Shown here: positions 1-7,523 of the stretch, piece after piece | Numbering within the stretch: position 1 is the stretch's first letter | Layout: every line of letters starts with the position of its first letter | From: Flavobacterium sp. | GTDB taxonomy: Bacteria > Bacteroidota > Bacteroidia > Flavobacteriales > Flavobacteriaceae | Length of the DNA: 15,840 nucleotides | Direction of reading: 5' to 3' | Assembly: GCA_005792865.1 (NCBI GenBank) | Contig: SXQR01000099.1 | Span: forward strand, 1 to 15,840 | Made by a program: the position numbers and the translations under genes | The notes under the pieces: model-generated | What the model was told of the DNA's origin: nothing | Databases searched by the model: none | What the model saw: only the letters and a program-made list of their open reading frames with translations

Positions 1-614
1 ACAAAAAGAGCGTCGACTACCTTAATTTTTGCCTGCTTCGATGTACGCATTTGCTGGGAACGACGTATGATTTCAGGAATCGCGACCTGGTCCCAAAGGA
101 TGTGCCGCTGATCATCGTCGCCAACCACCAGAGCCTTTACGACATTATCGCGATTATTTGGTTCATGCGGCGGTGGCACCCCAAATTCGTGAGCAAGAAG
201 GAGTTGGGCAAAGGGATTCCGAGCGTTTCGTACAATCTGCGGCACGGCGGTTCCGTTTTGATTGACAGGAAAGACCCCAAACAGGCGATCCCGGTCATCA
301 GGTCGTTGTCCGAATACATCGAGGCCCACGGGAGATCGGCCGTCATTTTTCCCGAAGGCACGCGCAGCAAGACCGGAAAACCAAGGGAGTTTGCGCAAAG
401 CGGACTCAAGATACTTTGCAAATACGCACCGTCGGCCTATGTGGTCCCGGTCACGATCAATAATTCGTGGAAAATGGTCCGTTACGGATTTTTCCCGCTC
501 GGGCTGGGCAACCGGCTCGAATTTACCATACATGAGCCCATGGCCGTTTCGCAGATGCCTTTTGACGAGATTTTCAAGAGGACCGAACAAGCCATCGTCG
601 GCCACATAAAATAG
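1..614 (+). CDS. plsC: 1-acyl-sn-glycerol-3-phosphate acyltransferase (PlsC family), 5' partial
   Basis: Likely transfers an acyl chain to lysophosphatidic acid to make phosphatidic acid, a membrane phospholipid precursor, at the inner face of the cytoplasmic membrane. The frame is open to the left edge, reading from base 3, so the N-terminus is missing; 203 residues are visible. Two acyltransferase signatures are clear: the catalytic NHxxxxD box as NHQSLYD, and the FPEGTRS block that binds the glycerol phosphate. A mid-protein VLIDR segment also fits the family. The TTG at base 51 is not a convincing start because family-like sequence (CTHLLGTTYDF) continues upstream of it. The acyl-ACP desaturase starts only 5 nt after the TAG stop, suggesting a shared transcript for membrane lipid synthesis. 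The family is certain; the exact acceptor lipid is inferred, since some members acylate other lysolipids or ornithine lipids. Confidence 0.9.
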   Translation, partial: KKSVDYLNFCLLRCTHLLGTTYDFRNRDLVPKDVPLIIVANHQSLYDIIAIIWFMRRWHPKFVSKKELGKGIPSVSYNLRHGGSVLIDRKDPKQAIPVIRSLSEYIEAHGRSAVIFPEGTRSKTGKPREFAQSGLKILCKYAPSAYVVPVTINNSWKMVRYGFFPLGLGNRLEFTIHEPMAVSQMPFDEIFKRTEQAIVGHIK

Positions 615-619
615 CAGCG

Positions 620-1609
620 ATGTCACAGCACAACATAAGACTTGAAGTCATGCAGTTCCTCGAGAAGAATATCGAGGATTTTGTCGATGAATACCTGATC
701 CCGGTGGAAACTATCTGGCAGCCCACCGATTTCCTGCCCGACAGCCAATCGGAAGGATTCTACGACGAGGTCAGGGAACTGCGCGAGTTGGCCAAGGAAC
801 TGCCTTATGATTTCTGGATCGTCCTGATCGGCGATACCGTTACCGAAGAGGCGCTTCCCACCTATGAGTCGTGGCTCATGGATGTGGATGGCGTGGGACA
901 GGTCGAGAACAACGGATGGTCCAAATGGGTGCGCAACTGGACTGCCGAGGAGAACCGCCACGGCGACCTACTCAACAAGTATCTTTATCTTTCTGGCCGC
1001 GTCAACATGCGCGAGGTTGAGATCACCACGCAGCACCTTCTGGCCGACGGATTCGACATCGGTACCGGCCGCGATCCCTACAAGAATTTCGTTTACACAA
1101 GCTTCCAGGAACTCGCCACCTATATCTCGCACAACCGCGTGTCACAGCTGGCGCGCAATTACGGTGAAAAAAAACTCTCGAAAATGTGCCGCATGATCGC
1201 CGGCGACGAAATGCGCCACCACCACGCCTACAGTGAATTCGTGCACCGCATTTTCCAGGTGGATCCCAGCGAGATGATGCTCGCCTTTCAATACATGATG
1301 AAGCGCAAGATTGTCATGCCAGCGCAATTTTTGCGGCAATCGGGCGAGAAGATATCGGCGGCGTTTGAACATTTCTCCGACAGCGCCCAGCGCATCGGGG
1401 TCTATACGGCACAGGATTATGTCGATATCATGCAGAAACTCATCACGCGTTGGGAAATCGAGAAAATTTCCAACCTGACCGATGAAGCAGAGAAAGCCCG
1501 CGACTTTTTGATGAAGCTTCCGTCACGGATGGCCAAGATCAGCGAACGCCTCATCATCCCCGAGGAATCTCACATCTTCAAGTGGGTCGAGCCCGCATCG
1601 GTTAAATGA
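620..1609 (+). CDS. Soluble diiron acyl-ACP desaturase
   Basis: Predicted to insert a double bond into a saturated acyl-ACP chain using O2 and reduced ferredoxin, in the cytoplasm. The 329-residue protein carries the full ligand set of the plant stearoyl-ACP desaturase family: E76 (TEEALP), E110 with H114 (EENRH), E164 (SFQEL), and E197 with H200 (DEMRHHHAY). The length fits the bacterial branch, which lacks the plant transit peptide. The ATG at 620 is 5 nt after the PlsC stop, with no strong Shine-Dalgarno sequence. The next gene overlaps its stop by 4 nt (ATGA). Its place behind an acyltransferase fits a role in setting membrane unsaturation. Chain length and double-bond position cannot be read from sequence. 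The family is secure; the substrate is inferred. Confidence 0.93.
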   Translation: MSQHNIRLEVMQFLEKNIEDFVDEYLIPVETIWQPTDFLPDSQSEGFYDEVRELRELAKELPYDFWIVLIGDTVTEEALPTYESWLMDVDGVGQVENNGWSKWVRNWTAEENRHGDLLNKYLYLSGRVNMREVEITTQHLLADGFDIGTGRDPYKNFVYTSFQELATYISHNRVSQLARNYGEKKLSKMCRMIAGDEMRHHHAYSEFVHRIFQVDPSEMMLAFQYMMKRKIVMPAQFLRQSGEKISAAFEHFSDSAQRIGVYTAQDYVDIMQKLITRWEIEKISNLTDEAEKARDFLMKLPSRMAKISERLIIPEESHIFKWVEPASVK

Positions 1610-2253
1610 TGGACATCATTGCCGGGACCGAAAATTTCGTTCGGGAAAAACTTGCCGGTGCCGAAGCCGGCCACGATTGGTTCCACACCGACCGCGTGCG
1701 CAAGAATGCCCTCCTGATTGCCCAAACCGAAAACTGTGACAGATTAGTGGTTGAACTTTCGGCGCTCCTGCACGATATCGCCGACAGCAAGTTCACCGGT
1801 GGCGACGAAAGCGTGGGGCCAAGGCTGGCGCGCGGGTGTTTGGAGCGCCATTCCGTAGCCGAGGACATTGTTGGTCATGTCATCGCGATCATCGAAAACA
1901 TATCATTTAAAGGGGGCAATTTCAATCGCACATTTTCCTCGCCTGAACTCAACATCGTCCAGGACGCCGACCGTCTCGATGCCATTGGGGCCATCGGGAT
2001 TGCCCGTGCCTTTCATTACGGCGGGTTCAAGAACAGGTTGCTCTTTGACCCGTCGGTACCGCCGCAGCTGGACATGGACCGCGAGCAGTATAAGAATTCA
2101 TCGGCACCCACGCTCAACCATTTCTATGAAAAGCTCTTCCTTTTGCGAGACCGCATGAACACGGATACGGGCAAGCGCCTTGCAGAAGATCGTCATCGAT
2201 TTCTCGAGGCCTTCGTCGCGCAGTTCCTGGCCGAATGGAACGGGGAGAAATAA
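1606..2253 (+). CDS. HD-domain metal-dependent phosphohydrolase (YedJ/YpgQ-like)
   Basis: A 215-residue single-domain HD protein. The metal-binding pattern is visible: H27 (WFHTDRV), the H56-D57 doublet in SALLHDIAD, and the D120/D122 pair in QDADRLDAIGAIG. The region around residues 100-112 (isfkgGNFNRTFSSPE) and the late DADRLDA block resemble the YedJ/YpgQ group, for which in vitro nucleotide pyrophosphohydrolase activity has been described; the cellular substrate here is unknown. There is no membrane segment and no fused regulatory domain. Its ATG overlaps the desaturase TGA as ATGA, so the two are probably translationally coupled. It is the last gene of the plus-strand cluster and converges on the enoyl-CoA hydratase gene. 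A link to lipid synthesis would be guesswork beyond co-transcription. Confidence 0.85.
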   Translation: MMDIIAGTENFVREKLAGAEAGHDWFHTDRVRKNALLIAQTENCDRLVVELSALLHDIADSKFTGGDESVGPRLARGCLERHSVAEDIVGHVIAIIENISFKGGNFNRTFSSPELNIVQDADRLDAIGAIGIARAFHYGGFKNRLLFDPSVPPQLDMDREQYKNSSAPTLNHFYEKLFLLRDRMNTDTGKRLAEDRHRFLEAFVAQFLAEWNGEK

Positions 2254-2261
2254 TTTCGGCG

Positions 2262-2284
2262 AAAAAAAACCCGCACATGGCGGG
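2262..2284 (-). terminator. Intrinsic terminator of the hemH-to-hydratase operon
   Basis: Read on the minus strand, CCCGC (2284-2280) pairs with GCGGG (2274-2270) across a 5-nt CATGT loop, followed directly by eight T residues. It begins about 5 nt beyond the hydratase stop codon and lies in the 36-nt gap between two convergent genes. On the plus strand the hairpin is preceded by A residues and not followed by T, so it should work mainly on the leftward transcript. Confidence 0.85.
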
Positions 2285-2289
2285 CTGGA

Positions 2290-3078
2290 CTATTTACCGG
2301 TAAAGTCTGGTTTTCTTTTCTCCAGGAATGCCGTGGTTCCTTCCTTAAAATCTTCCGTTCCGAAACAGTACCCAAAAGCCGTGATCTCGGTCTTGAAGCC
2401 GTCCGATCCGCGGAACCCGGCGTTGACCGCCTTGATGGCGCGCCCGATCGCCGTGGGTGAATTGCGCAAGATCTTCTGCGCGATCCCTCGTGCAAAATCC
2501 ATGAGTTCGGGTTGTGGCACGACATGATTCACAAGGCCGGCCGAAGCCGCTTCCTCCGCACCCATCATGCCCGCGGTCATGATCATCTCCATTGCGCGGC
2601 CTTTGCCGATGAGTTGCGGAAGGCGCTGCGTCCCGCCGTAACCCGGGATCACGCCCAGGGAGACTTCGGGCAAGCCCATCTTTGCATTTTCTGACGCCAC
2701 CCTGAAATGGCAGGACATGGCGAGCTCGAGCCCGCCACCGAGCGCAAATCCATTGATGGCGGCGATGACCGGCGTACGTAGGTTTTCTACAAAATCAAAC
2801 AGGAGTTCCTGTCCTTCGGCGGCAAGCTGTGCGCCCTCTTCCACTGAGAAATCGGCAAATTCGGCAATGTCGGCACCGGCCACGAAAGCTTTTTCACCAC
2901 TTCCCGTGAGGATGATGGCACGAACGTCGGCATCCTTTTCGAGTTCGCGGAAAGCCGAGTTGAGCTCTCGGATGGTGGCCTTGTTAAGAGCGTTAAGTTT
3001 TTCCGGGCGGTTGATGCGAACGGTGGCGATCTTATCCTGGATTTCCAGCAGGATGTTCTGGTATGTCATGGTTTCCAT
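2290..3078 (-). CDS. Enoyl-CoA hydratase/isomerase (crotonase family)
   Basis: A 262-residue crotonase-fold enzyme predicted to hydrate trans-2-enoyl-CoA to 3-hydroxyacyl-CoA. The N-terminal INRPEKLNALN block, the oxyanion-hole segments (AFVAGADIAEF; NGFALGGGLELA) and the C-terminal FLEKRKPDF end are typical. Both catalytic glutamates appear conserved: E118 in GGGLELAM and E138 in GLPEVSLGVIPGYGGTQR. That favours true hydratase activity over the many divergent crotonases. The frame stays open further upstream, but those residues lie inside the kinase gene. The ATG at 3078 starts 1 nt after the kinase stop; a second ATG at 3069 (MTYQN) is equally plausible. It is last in the leftward operon and is followed by an intrinsic terminator. 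No heme-related role is evident. Confidence 0.92.
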   Translation of the reverse strand: METMTYQNILLEIQDKIATVRINRPEKLNALNKATIRELNSAFRELEKDADVRAIILTGSGEKAFVAGADIAEFADFSVEEGAQLAAEGQELLFDFVENLRTPVIAAINGFALGGGLELAMSCHFRVASENAKMGLPEVSLGVIPGYGGTQRLPQLIGKGRAMEMIMTAGMMGAEEAASAGLVNHVVPQPELMDFARGIAQKILRNSPTAIGRAIKAVNAGFRGSDGFKTEITAFGYCFGTEDFKEGTTAFLEKRKPDFTGK

Positions 3079-3079
3079 T

Positions 3080-4555
3080 TTAGCTGTTGATGATGGGAAG
3101 CGAAACGGTGAACGTGGTCCCCTTTCCCGGTTGGCTTTCAAAAGTAATTGTTCCTTTATAATTTTCTATGATATTTTTTATGATGCCCAGGCCAAGGCCC
3201 ATGCCGCTGCTCTTGGTGGTGAACTTGGGCTCGAAGATATGCGAGGCATTCGCGGGATCGATCCCGGTGCCGTTGTCCACCACCTCGATAAGTACGTTTT
3301 CGCTCTCGCGGCGGATTGAGACCACTACCGATTTTTGGGACTGGTCCGGCGGAATGGCCTGTATCGCGTTCTTGACCAGGTTTGTAATGATGCGGATGAG
3401 TTGCGTGCGGTCCATCTTGGAAACGATTTCCTTCTCGGCGCTTTCAAAACGGATGAAATCTTCATTGAAGATATCCAGCGCAAGGTCAACCACATTCACC
3501 ACGTTGAGGTTCTCGTTTTGCTGGGCCGGCATCGACGCGAAGTTGGAGAAAGCCGACGCCACCGCGCTCATCGTGTCGATCTGCTGGATCAACGTGCTGG
3601 AAAAATCGTTGAGTTTTTGCCTGAGGTCCGGGTCATCGGGATTGAATTTGCGCTGAAAACTCTGCACGGTGAGGCGCATCGGCGTGAGCGGATTCTTGAT
3701 TTCATGCGCCACCTGTTTGGCCATTTCGCGCCAGGCCTCCTCACGCTCGCTTTGGGCCAGTTTCACCGCGCTTTCCTCGAGCTGGTCCACCATCTGATTG
3801 TAGGCGCTGATGAGCAAATTGATTTCCTTGCTGTTGGCGCGCAACACGATTTTTTCATTTTTCTGCGTCAGGCTCGTCTCGTTGATTTTGTCGGAAATCG
3901 TCTTGAGCGACTGTGTGATATAGGTCGACAGGAAATAGGCCAGCGCAAACGCGATCACCAGCATGAAGGTATAGACTTGGCCCAGGCGGATGAGGAAGTT
4001 CTGCAATTCGGTTTCGTAAAACCCGTCGTCCTCCACGTACGGCAGGTTCAAAATGCCCAACGGCTTGAACTTGTCGTCCTTGATCTGGCTAAACGACGAG
4101 CGGTTTTTCTTGCCGTCAATGCTGCGAATGTCAACGTAGCGTTTTTCAATCGAACTCTGTACCAGTTTGAGCACGTACGGCGGAATGGGCGGCGCCACGG
4201 TGTCAATGGAAAACGACGCCTTTGACGATTTGAGCAGTTTGCCGTCGAGCCCGTAGATATTGATCTCCAGATTGTGGATATCGGCGAGTTCATAGATGCG
4301 GTCCTTGAATATCAGGGGCAGGTTTTCTTCGGTGAGCGGATAGGTCGTCGTGCTCAGGATGTAATTGATGTGCTCCTTTATCGCGTTCTCCTTGTTCTCA
4401 AGGCGTTCCTGGTGGTAGTCCTTGGCCTCATTGCGGAACTGGATGATGGAAATTGATGCGAGCAGTACCGATGCGATCAGGATCAGCACGATCATGGACA
4501 GGAAAATCCTGATCCGCAGCGACAGCATCGATATGTCAAAATTTCCGCGCCTCAT
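3080..4555 (-). CDS. Membrane sensor histidine kinase, NtrY-like
   Basis: A 491-residue two-component sensor. TM1 spans about residues 17-39, followed by an extracytoplasmic sensor region of roughly 150 residues, TM2 about 192-214, then a HAMP-like linker to about 265. The phospho-acceptor is H284 in AHEIKNPLTPM, a sequence typical of the NtrY class. The ATPase core has the N box (LVKNAIQAIP, N396), the DNGTGI G1 box (427-432) and the GMGLGLGI G2 box (451-458). Its ATG overlaps the hemJ stop as ATGA, indicating coupled translation. A later ATG (4528) is possible but breaks this overlap. No response-regulator gene is in the window, so it is an orphan here. The sensor region matches nothing I can name; sensing of heme, porphyrin or redox state is suggested only by position. 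Confidence 0.92.
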   Translation of the reverse strand: MRRGNFDISMLSLRIRIFLSMIVLILIASVLLASISIIQFRNEAKDYHQERLENKENAIKEHINYILSTTTYPLTEENLPLIFKDRIYELADIHNLEINIYGLDGKLLKSSKASFSIDTVAPPIPPYVLKLVQSSIEKRYVDIRSIDGKKNRSSFSQIKDDKFKPLGILNLPYVEDDGFYETELQNFLIRLGQVYTFMLVIAFALAYFLSTYITQSLKTISDKINETSLTQKNEKIVLRANSKEINLLISAYNQMVDQLEESAVKLAQSEREEAWREMAKQVAHEIKNPLTPMRLTVQSFQRKFNPDDPDLRQKLNDFSSTLIQQIDTMSAVASAFSNFASMPAQQNENLNVVNVVDLALDIFNEDFIRFESAEKEIVSKMDRTQLIRIITNLVKNAIQAIPPDQSQKSVVVSIRRESENVLIEVVDNGTGIDPANASHIFEPKFTTKSSGMGLGLGIIKNIIENYKGTITFESQPGKGTTFTVSLPIINS

Positions 4556-5106
4556 GTGCGGTTGCGCTCCCGGATGGCCTTGTATAATTTAAATCCGGCC
4601 ATGATCAGCAATGAAAACGCGACGATGCCCACAACGCCGTAGATCCAGTTTACCGCATTCTTGAGCACCACAAGGAAAACGACGGCAAATAAAATGACGG
4701 TAGAGCCCTCGTTCCAAAGCCTCATGCCGTTGGAAGAATATTTTATGTTTCCGCGCTGCAGGTTTTTGAAAATGACGTGGCAGCGGACCTGGTAGAGGTA
4801 AAGCAAAAAGACGAAGGTGAGCTTCACATGCATCCACGGCTGTGAGAGCCAGATGCGCCCCACCTCGGTGAAAAGAAGCATCCAGAACGCGAAGATGCTC
4901 GTGATGATCGCCGATGGCCACGTGATGATGTACCACAATCGGTAGGACATGATCTTGTACTGTTCCGACAGGATTTCCCTTGCAGGCGACGGTTTCGCAT
5001 CGGCCTCGATCTGGTAAACAAACAAACGGACGATATAGAACAGCCCCGCAAACCACGTCACGACGAAGATCAGGTGCAGCGATTTCAGGTAATTGTAGAT
5101 TTCCAT
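4552..5106 (-). CDS. hemJ: Protoporphyrinogen IX oxidase HemJ (CopD-like membrane protein)
   Basis: An integral membrane protein of 184 residues, predicted to oxidise protoporphyrinogen IX to protoporphyrin IX, the step before ferrochelatase. It has four to five hydrophobic helices, starting with HLIFVVTWFAGLFYIVRLF. The two residues diagnostic of this heme-binding family are present: H11 in KSLHLIF and K95 in WMHVKLTF. Length and residue pattern match HemJ rather than copper-resistance CopD. The frame is open for 87 codons upstream, but that stretch is inside the MATE gene. The ATG at 5106 shares one base with the MATE TGA (TGATG), a classic coupled start. Placement in one transcript with hemH supports the assignment. 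No hemG or hemY alternative is visible in the window. Confidence 0.9.
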   Translation of the reverse strand: MEIYNYLKSLHLIFVVTWFAGLFYIVRLFVYQIEADAKPSPAREILSEQYKIMSYRLWYIITWPSAIITSIFAFWMLLFTEVGRIWLSQPWMHVKLTFVFLLYLYQVRCHVIFKNLQRGNIKYSSNGMRLWNEGSTVILFAVVFLVVLKNAVNWIYGVVGIVAFSLLIMAGFKLYKAIRERNRT

Positions 5107-6443
5107 CAGCGTTTTTTGAGGGTCGTCCTGAACGCTTTCGCCAAAAAGCCCGCCGTCACCGCAGTAGCGAGCACATCCGCGATCGGGAAGGAGACCCATA
5201 TCCCAAAAATACCAAAATATTCCGGCAAAAGCAGGATAAGGGGAATCAGGAAGAACCCTTGTTTGGTGAGTGTCAGCATCAGCGCACGCTTTGCCTGTCC
5301 AGATGCCTGGAAATACGCCGCGCCAATGAGCTGCAGCGCAATAACCGGTGAGGCGGCGAAAACCCATCGGAGTGCATTGGGCGCATCGCGAAGGACGGCC
5401 GGGTCGCTGGAAAAGATGCTGACGATCTCATTGGCGAAGACCAGGATCAGGATATAGATGGCAATCGCCAAACCGCCGGCGTACTTGATGGAAACCAAGA
5501 CCGATTCGCGCACCCTGCCGTATTTTTTAGCTCCAAAATTGAAACCCGCGACAGGTTGGAAACCCTCGGTGATCCCATTGACGGGAAACAGCGCGAACAT
5601 CAACATGCGGGAGATGATACCGTAAACCGTGACGGCATGCTCGCCTCCGTGAGCGAAAAGCGAGTTGTTCAACAGCGCCGAGAGCACCGTGATGACGCTC
5701 TGCCTGGCAAACGTGGTAAAGCTCAGTGCCGATATCTCGCGCGTGAGTTTCCATTGAGGCGTAAAATCCTTGAGATTGGGCCTTAGCTCGCTGCGGAAGA
5801 AATGGATGGCGACAAATAGGAACGATGCCGACATGGAAACCGCCGTCGCCAAACCTGCCCCGAAGATGCCCCAGCCAAAAACCTGGATGAACAGGAAGTC
5901 GCAGGCGATGTTGCCTATCGAGGCGATCATCAACGCGGTCATTGCGATCCGGGGCTTTCCCTCGGCGCGGATCACCGAATTGGCCATCGAGGCCAGCGCC
6001 TGCAAGGGGACCACGGCGATGACCGGGTAAAGGTATTCTAGTGCCGGGGCCGAGATATTGCCCTTCGCGCCAAAAAGTTGCAGTGCCTGGGTGGGAAAAA
6101 GGAGGATTGCGCCGCAAAAAAGCACGGTCAGCGCTGCCGTGAGCATGATTTGGTGTGCAAAGGCTGCCCGCGCTTTGTTATGATGGCCGGCACCGAGCGC
6201 CCTTGATACAACCGAACTTCCGCCGATCCCGATCGAAAACCCGATGGACGCGACAAAAAACACGAGTGGCGTCACCACGGCCAGCGCGGCGATCGCGATC
6301 GGACCTACCCATTGGCCCACCAGGATGGTGTCCACCACGAGGTTGGACGTCATGAACAGGATGCCCACCGATGCAGGAACAGCCTGTTTCCGTAGCAATT
6401 TACCTATTCGCTCTGTCCCCAGGCCTACATCCTCGGGCTTCAT
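5106..6443 (-). CDS. MATE family cation-coupled efflux transporter
   Basis: A 445-residue polytopic protein with about twelve hydrophobic segments arranged as two related halves, as expected for multidrug and toxic compound extrusion transporters. Diagnostic stretches include VVDTILVGQWVGPIAIAALA in the first helices, SIGIGGSSVVSRALGAG, and the matching second-half segment GFQPVAGFNFGAKKYGRV. Such proteins export organic cations, drugs or metabolites using Na+ or H+ gradients; the substrate cannot be read from sequence. The ATG directly abuts the hemH stop (TAG|ATG, no gap) and the stop overlaps the hemJ start by one base. This strict nesting between two heme enzymes makes export of a porphyrin or related toxic intermediate an attractive inference, but unproven. 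A general drug-efflux role remains possible. Confidence 0.92.
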   Translation of the reverse strand: MKPEDVGLGTERIGKLLRKQAVPASVGILFMTSNLVVDTILVGQWVGPIAIAALAVVTPLVFFVASIGFSIGIGGSSVVSRALGAGHHNKARAAFAHQIMLTAALTVLFCGAILLFPTQALQLFGAKGNISAPALEYLYPVIAVVPLQALASMANSVIRAEGKPRIAMTALMIASIGNIACDFLFIQVFGWGIFGAGLATAVSMSASFLFVAIHFFRSELRPNLKDFTPQWKLTREISALSFTTFARQSVITVLSALLNNSLFAHGGEHAVTVYGIISRMLMFALFPVNGITEGFQPVAGFNFGAKKYGRVRESVLVSIKYAGGLAIAIYILILVFANEIVSIFSSDPAVLRDAPNALRWVFAASPVIALQLIGAAYFQASGQAKRALMLTLTKQGFFLIPLILLLPEYFGIFGIWVSFPIADVLATAVTAGFLAKAFRTTLKKR

Positions 6444-7466
6444 CTATACTCGAGGCTTTGCCCAATCGTTTATCCAGTTGGCAACGGTCTGAGACCATTC
6501 GTCGCTGTCGTTGAGGCACGGGATTGCCAGGAATTCCTCGCCGCCGTGTTCCTTAAACTGGTGATTGGCTTCCATTGCGATTTCTTCAAGCGTCTCCAGG
6601 CAATCTGCGACAAATGCGGGTGTGACTACCGCGAGTTTTTTTATTCCTTTTTCGGGCATCTTGTTGATCTCGACGTCTGTATAAGGTTCGAGCCACTTGT
6701 CGCCCACGAGCCTTGACTGGAAGGTTTCGCTGTATTTCCCGCGCGGGATGCCCAACAGTTCTACCACTTGTCGCGTCGTCTCGAAACACTGGTGGCGGTA
6801 GCAGAATTCATGGGCCGGCGAAGGTGTCACGCAGCACTGGTTGTCAATCCGGCAATGGGATTTTGTGACGTCGGTCTTGCGGATGTGGCGCTCGGGAATT
6901 CCGTGGTAGGAAAACAGCAGGTGGTCGTAGTCGAATCCCTCGAGATGCTTTTTGATGGAATCCGCGAGGTTCTTGATGTAATCGGGCTTGTTGTAAAAAG
7001 CCGGTACCGAGGTGAATTTCATGTCTGGAAAATGCTTCTTCCGAAGCTCCTCTGCCAAGACCAGTATCGTCACCGTCGAGGCCATGGCGTGCTGGGGATA
7101 CAAAGGGAAAAGCAGGACATCGCGCACCCCCTGGTCATACAGTTCCTGAAGACCGTTCAGGATGGAGGGCTGTCCGTAGCGCATCGCGAGCGAAACCGGT
7201 ACCTCAACCCGCGGCTTTACCTTTTCGTGCATGCGTTTTGAAATGACGATCAGAGGGGAGCCTTCTTCCCACCAGATTTTTTTGTAGGCCGCGCCCGATT
7301 TTGCCGGCCGTTTGCGCAGGATGATGCCCCGGACCAGGAGCGCGCGCAAGAGGAACGGCACGTCGATCACGTATCGGTCCATCAAAAATTCATCGAGATA
7401 CGGTTTTACATCTTTGGGATCCGGGCTTTGGGGCGACCCAAGGTTTACGAGGAGAACTCCTTTCAT
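6444..7466 (-). CDS. hemH: Ferrochelatase HemH
   Basis: Inserts Fe2+ into protoporphyrin IX to form protoheme. The 340-residue protein begins with the family hallmark MKGVLLVNLGSP. The catalytic histidine is H188 in LLFSYHGIPERH, and the acidic partner is E291 in DCLETLEEI. The ATG at 7466 is preferred over one 13 codons upstream because MKGVLLVNLG is the usual beginning and the upstream residues come from a low-complexity CA-rich leader. A cysteine-rich insert (C205, C211, C212, C222, C227) sits between the active-site histidine and residue 230, and could bind metal or a [2Fe-2S] cluster. It is the first gene of the leftward operon, 57 nt downstream of the AraC regulator, and abuts the MATE start. 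Confidence 0.96.
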   Translation of the reverse strand: MKGVLLVNLGSPQSPDPKDVKPYLDEFLMDRYVIDVPFLLRALLVRGIILRKRPAKSGAAYKKIWWEEGSPLIVISKRMHEKVKPRVEVPVSLAMRYGQPSILNGLQELYDQGVRDVLLFPLYPQHAMASTVTILVLAEELRKKHFPDMKFTSVPAFYNKPDYIKNLADSIKKHLEGFDYDHLLFSYHGIPERHIRKTDVTKSHCRIDNQCCVTPSPAHEFCYRHQCFETTRQVVELLGIPRGKYSETFQSRLVGDKWLEPYTDVEINKMPEKGIKKLAVVTPAFVADCLETLEEIAMEANHQFKEHGGEEFLAIPCLNDSDEWSQTVANWINDWAKPRV

Positions 7467-7523
7467 GGTGACTGTTGGTGGTTGTTGGTTGATGGTTGTC
7501 GGCAAAAACGGACGACTATAAAC
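7467..7523 (-). other. CA-rich spacer / leader before hemH with short repeats
   Basis: The 57 nt between the araC-type stop and the hemH start read, on the minus strand, as a CA-rich stretch (7499-7472) of repeated CAACCA/CCAACA units directly before the hemH ATG. Almost no G occurs in it, so the mRNA should be unstructured. No hairpin with a T run is present, hence read-through from the regulator gene into hemH is likely. I see no convincing promoter. Confidence 0.5.

Noticed and set aside
3079..3141. Longer N-terminus for the enoyl-CoA hydratase
   Set aside because: The extra 21 residues are basic and lie inside the end of the kinase gene; crotonase similarity begins at MTYQN.
3335..4225. 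Long plus-strand open frame (296 codons) opposite the histidine kinase
   Set aside because: Lies wholly within an intact kinase gene and has H/R/E-rich, unrecognisable translation.
5107..5367. Longer N-terminus for HemJ
   Set aside because: The extra 87 codons overlap the MATE gene and are not HemJ-like; the TGATG junction gives the natural start.
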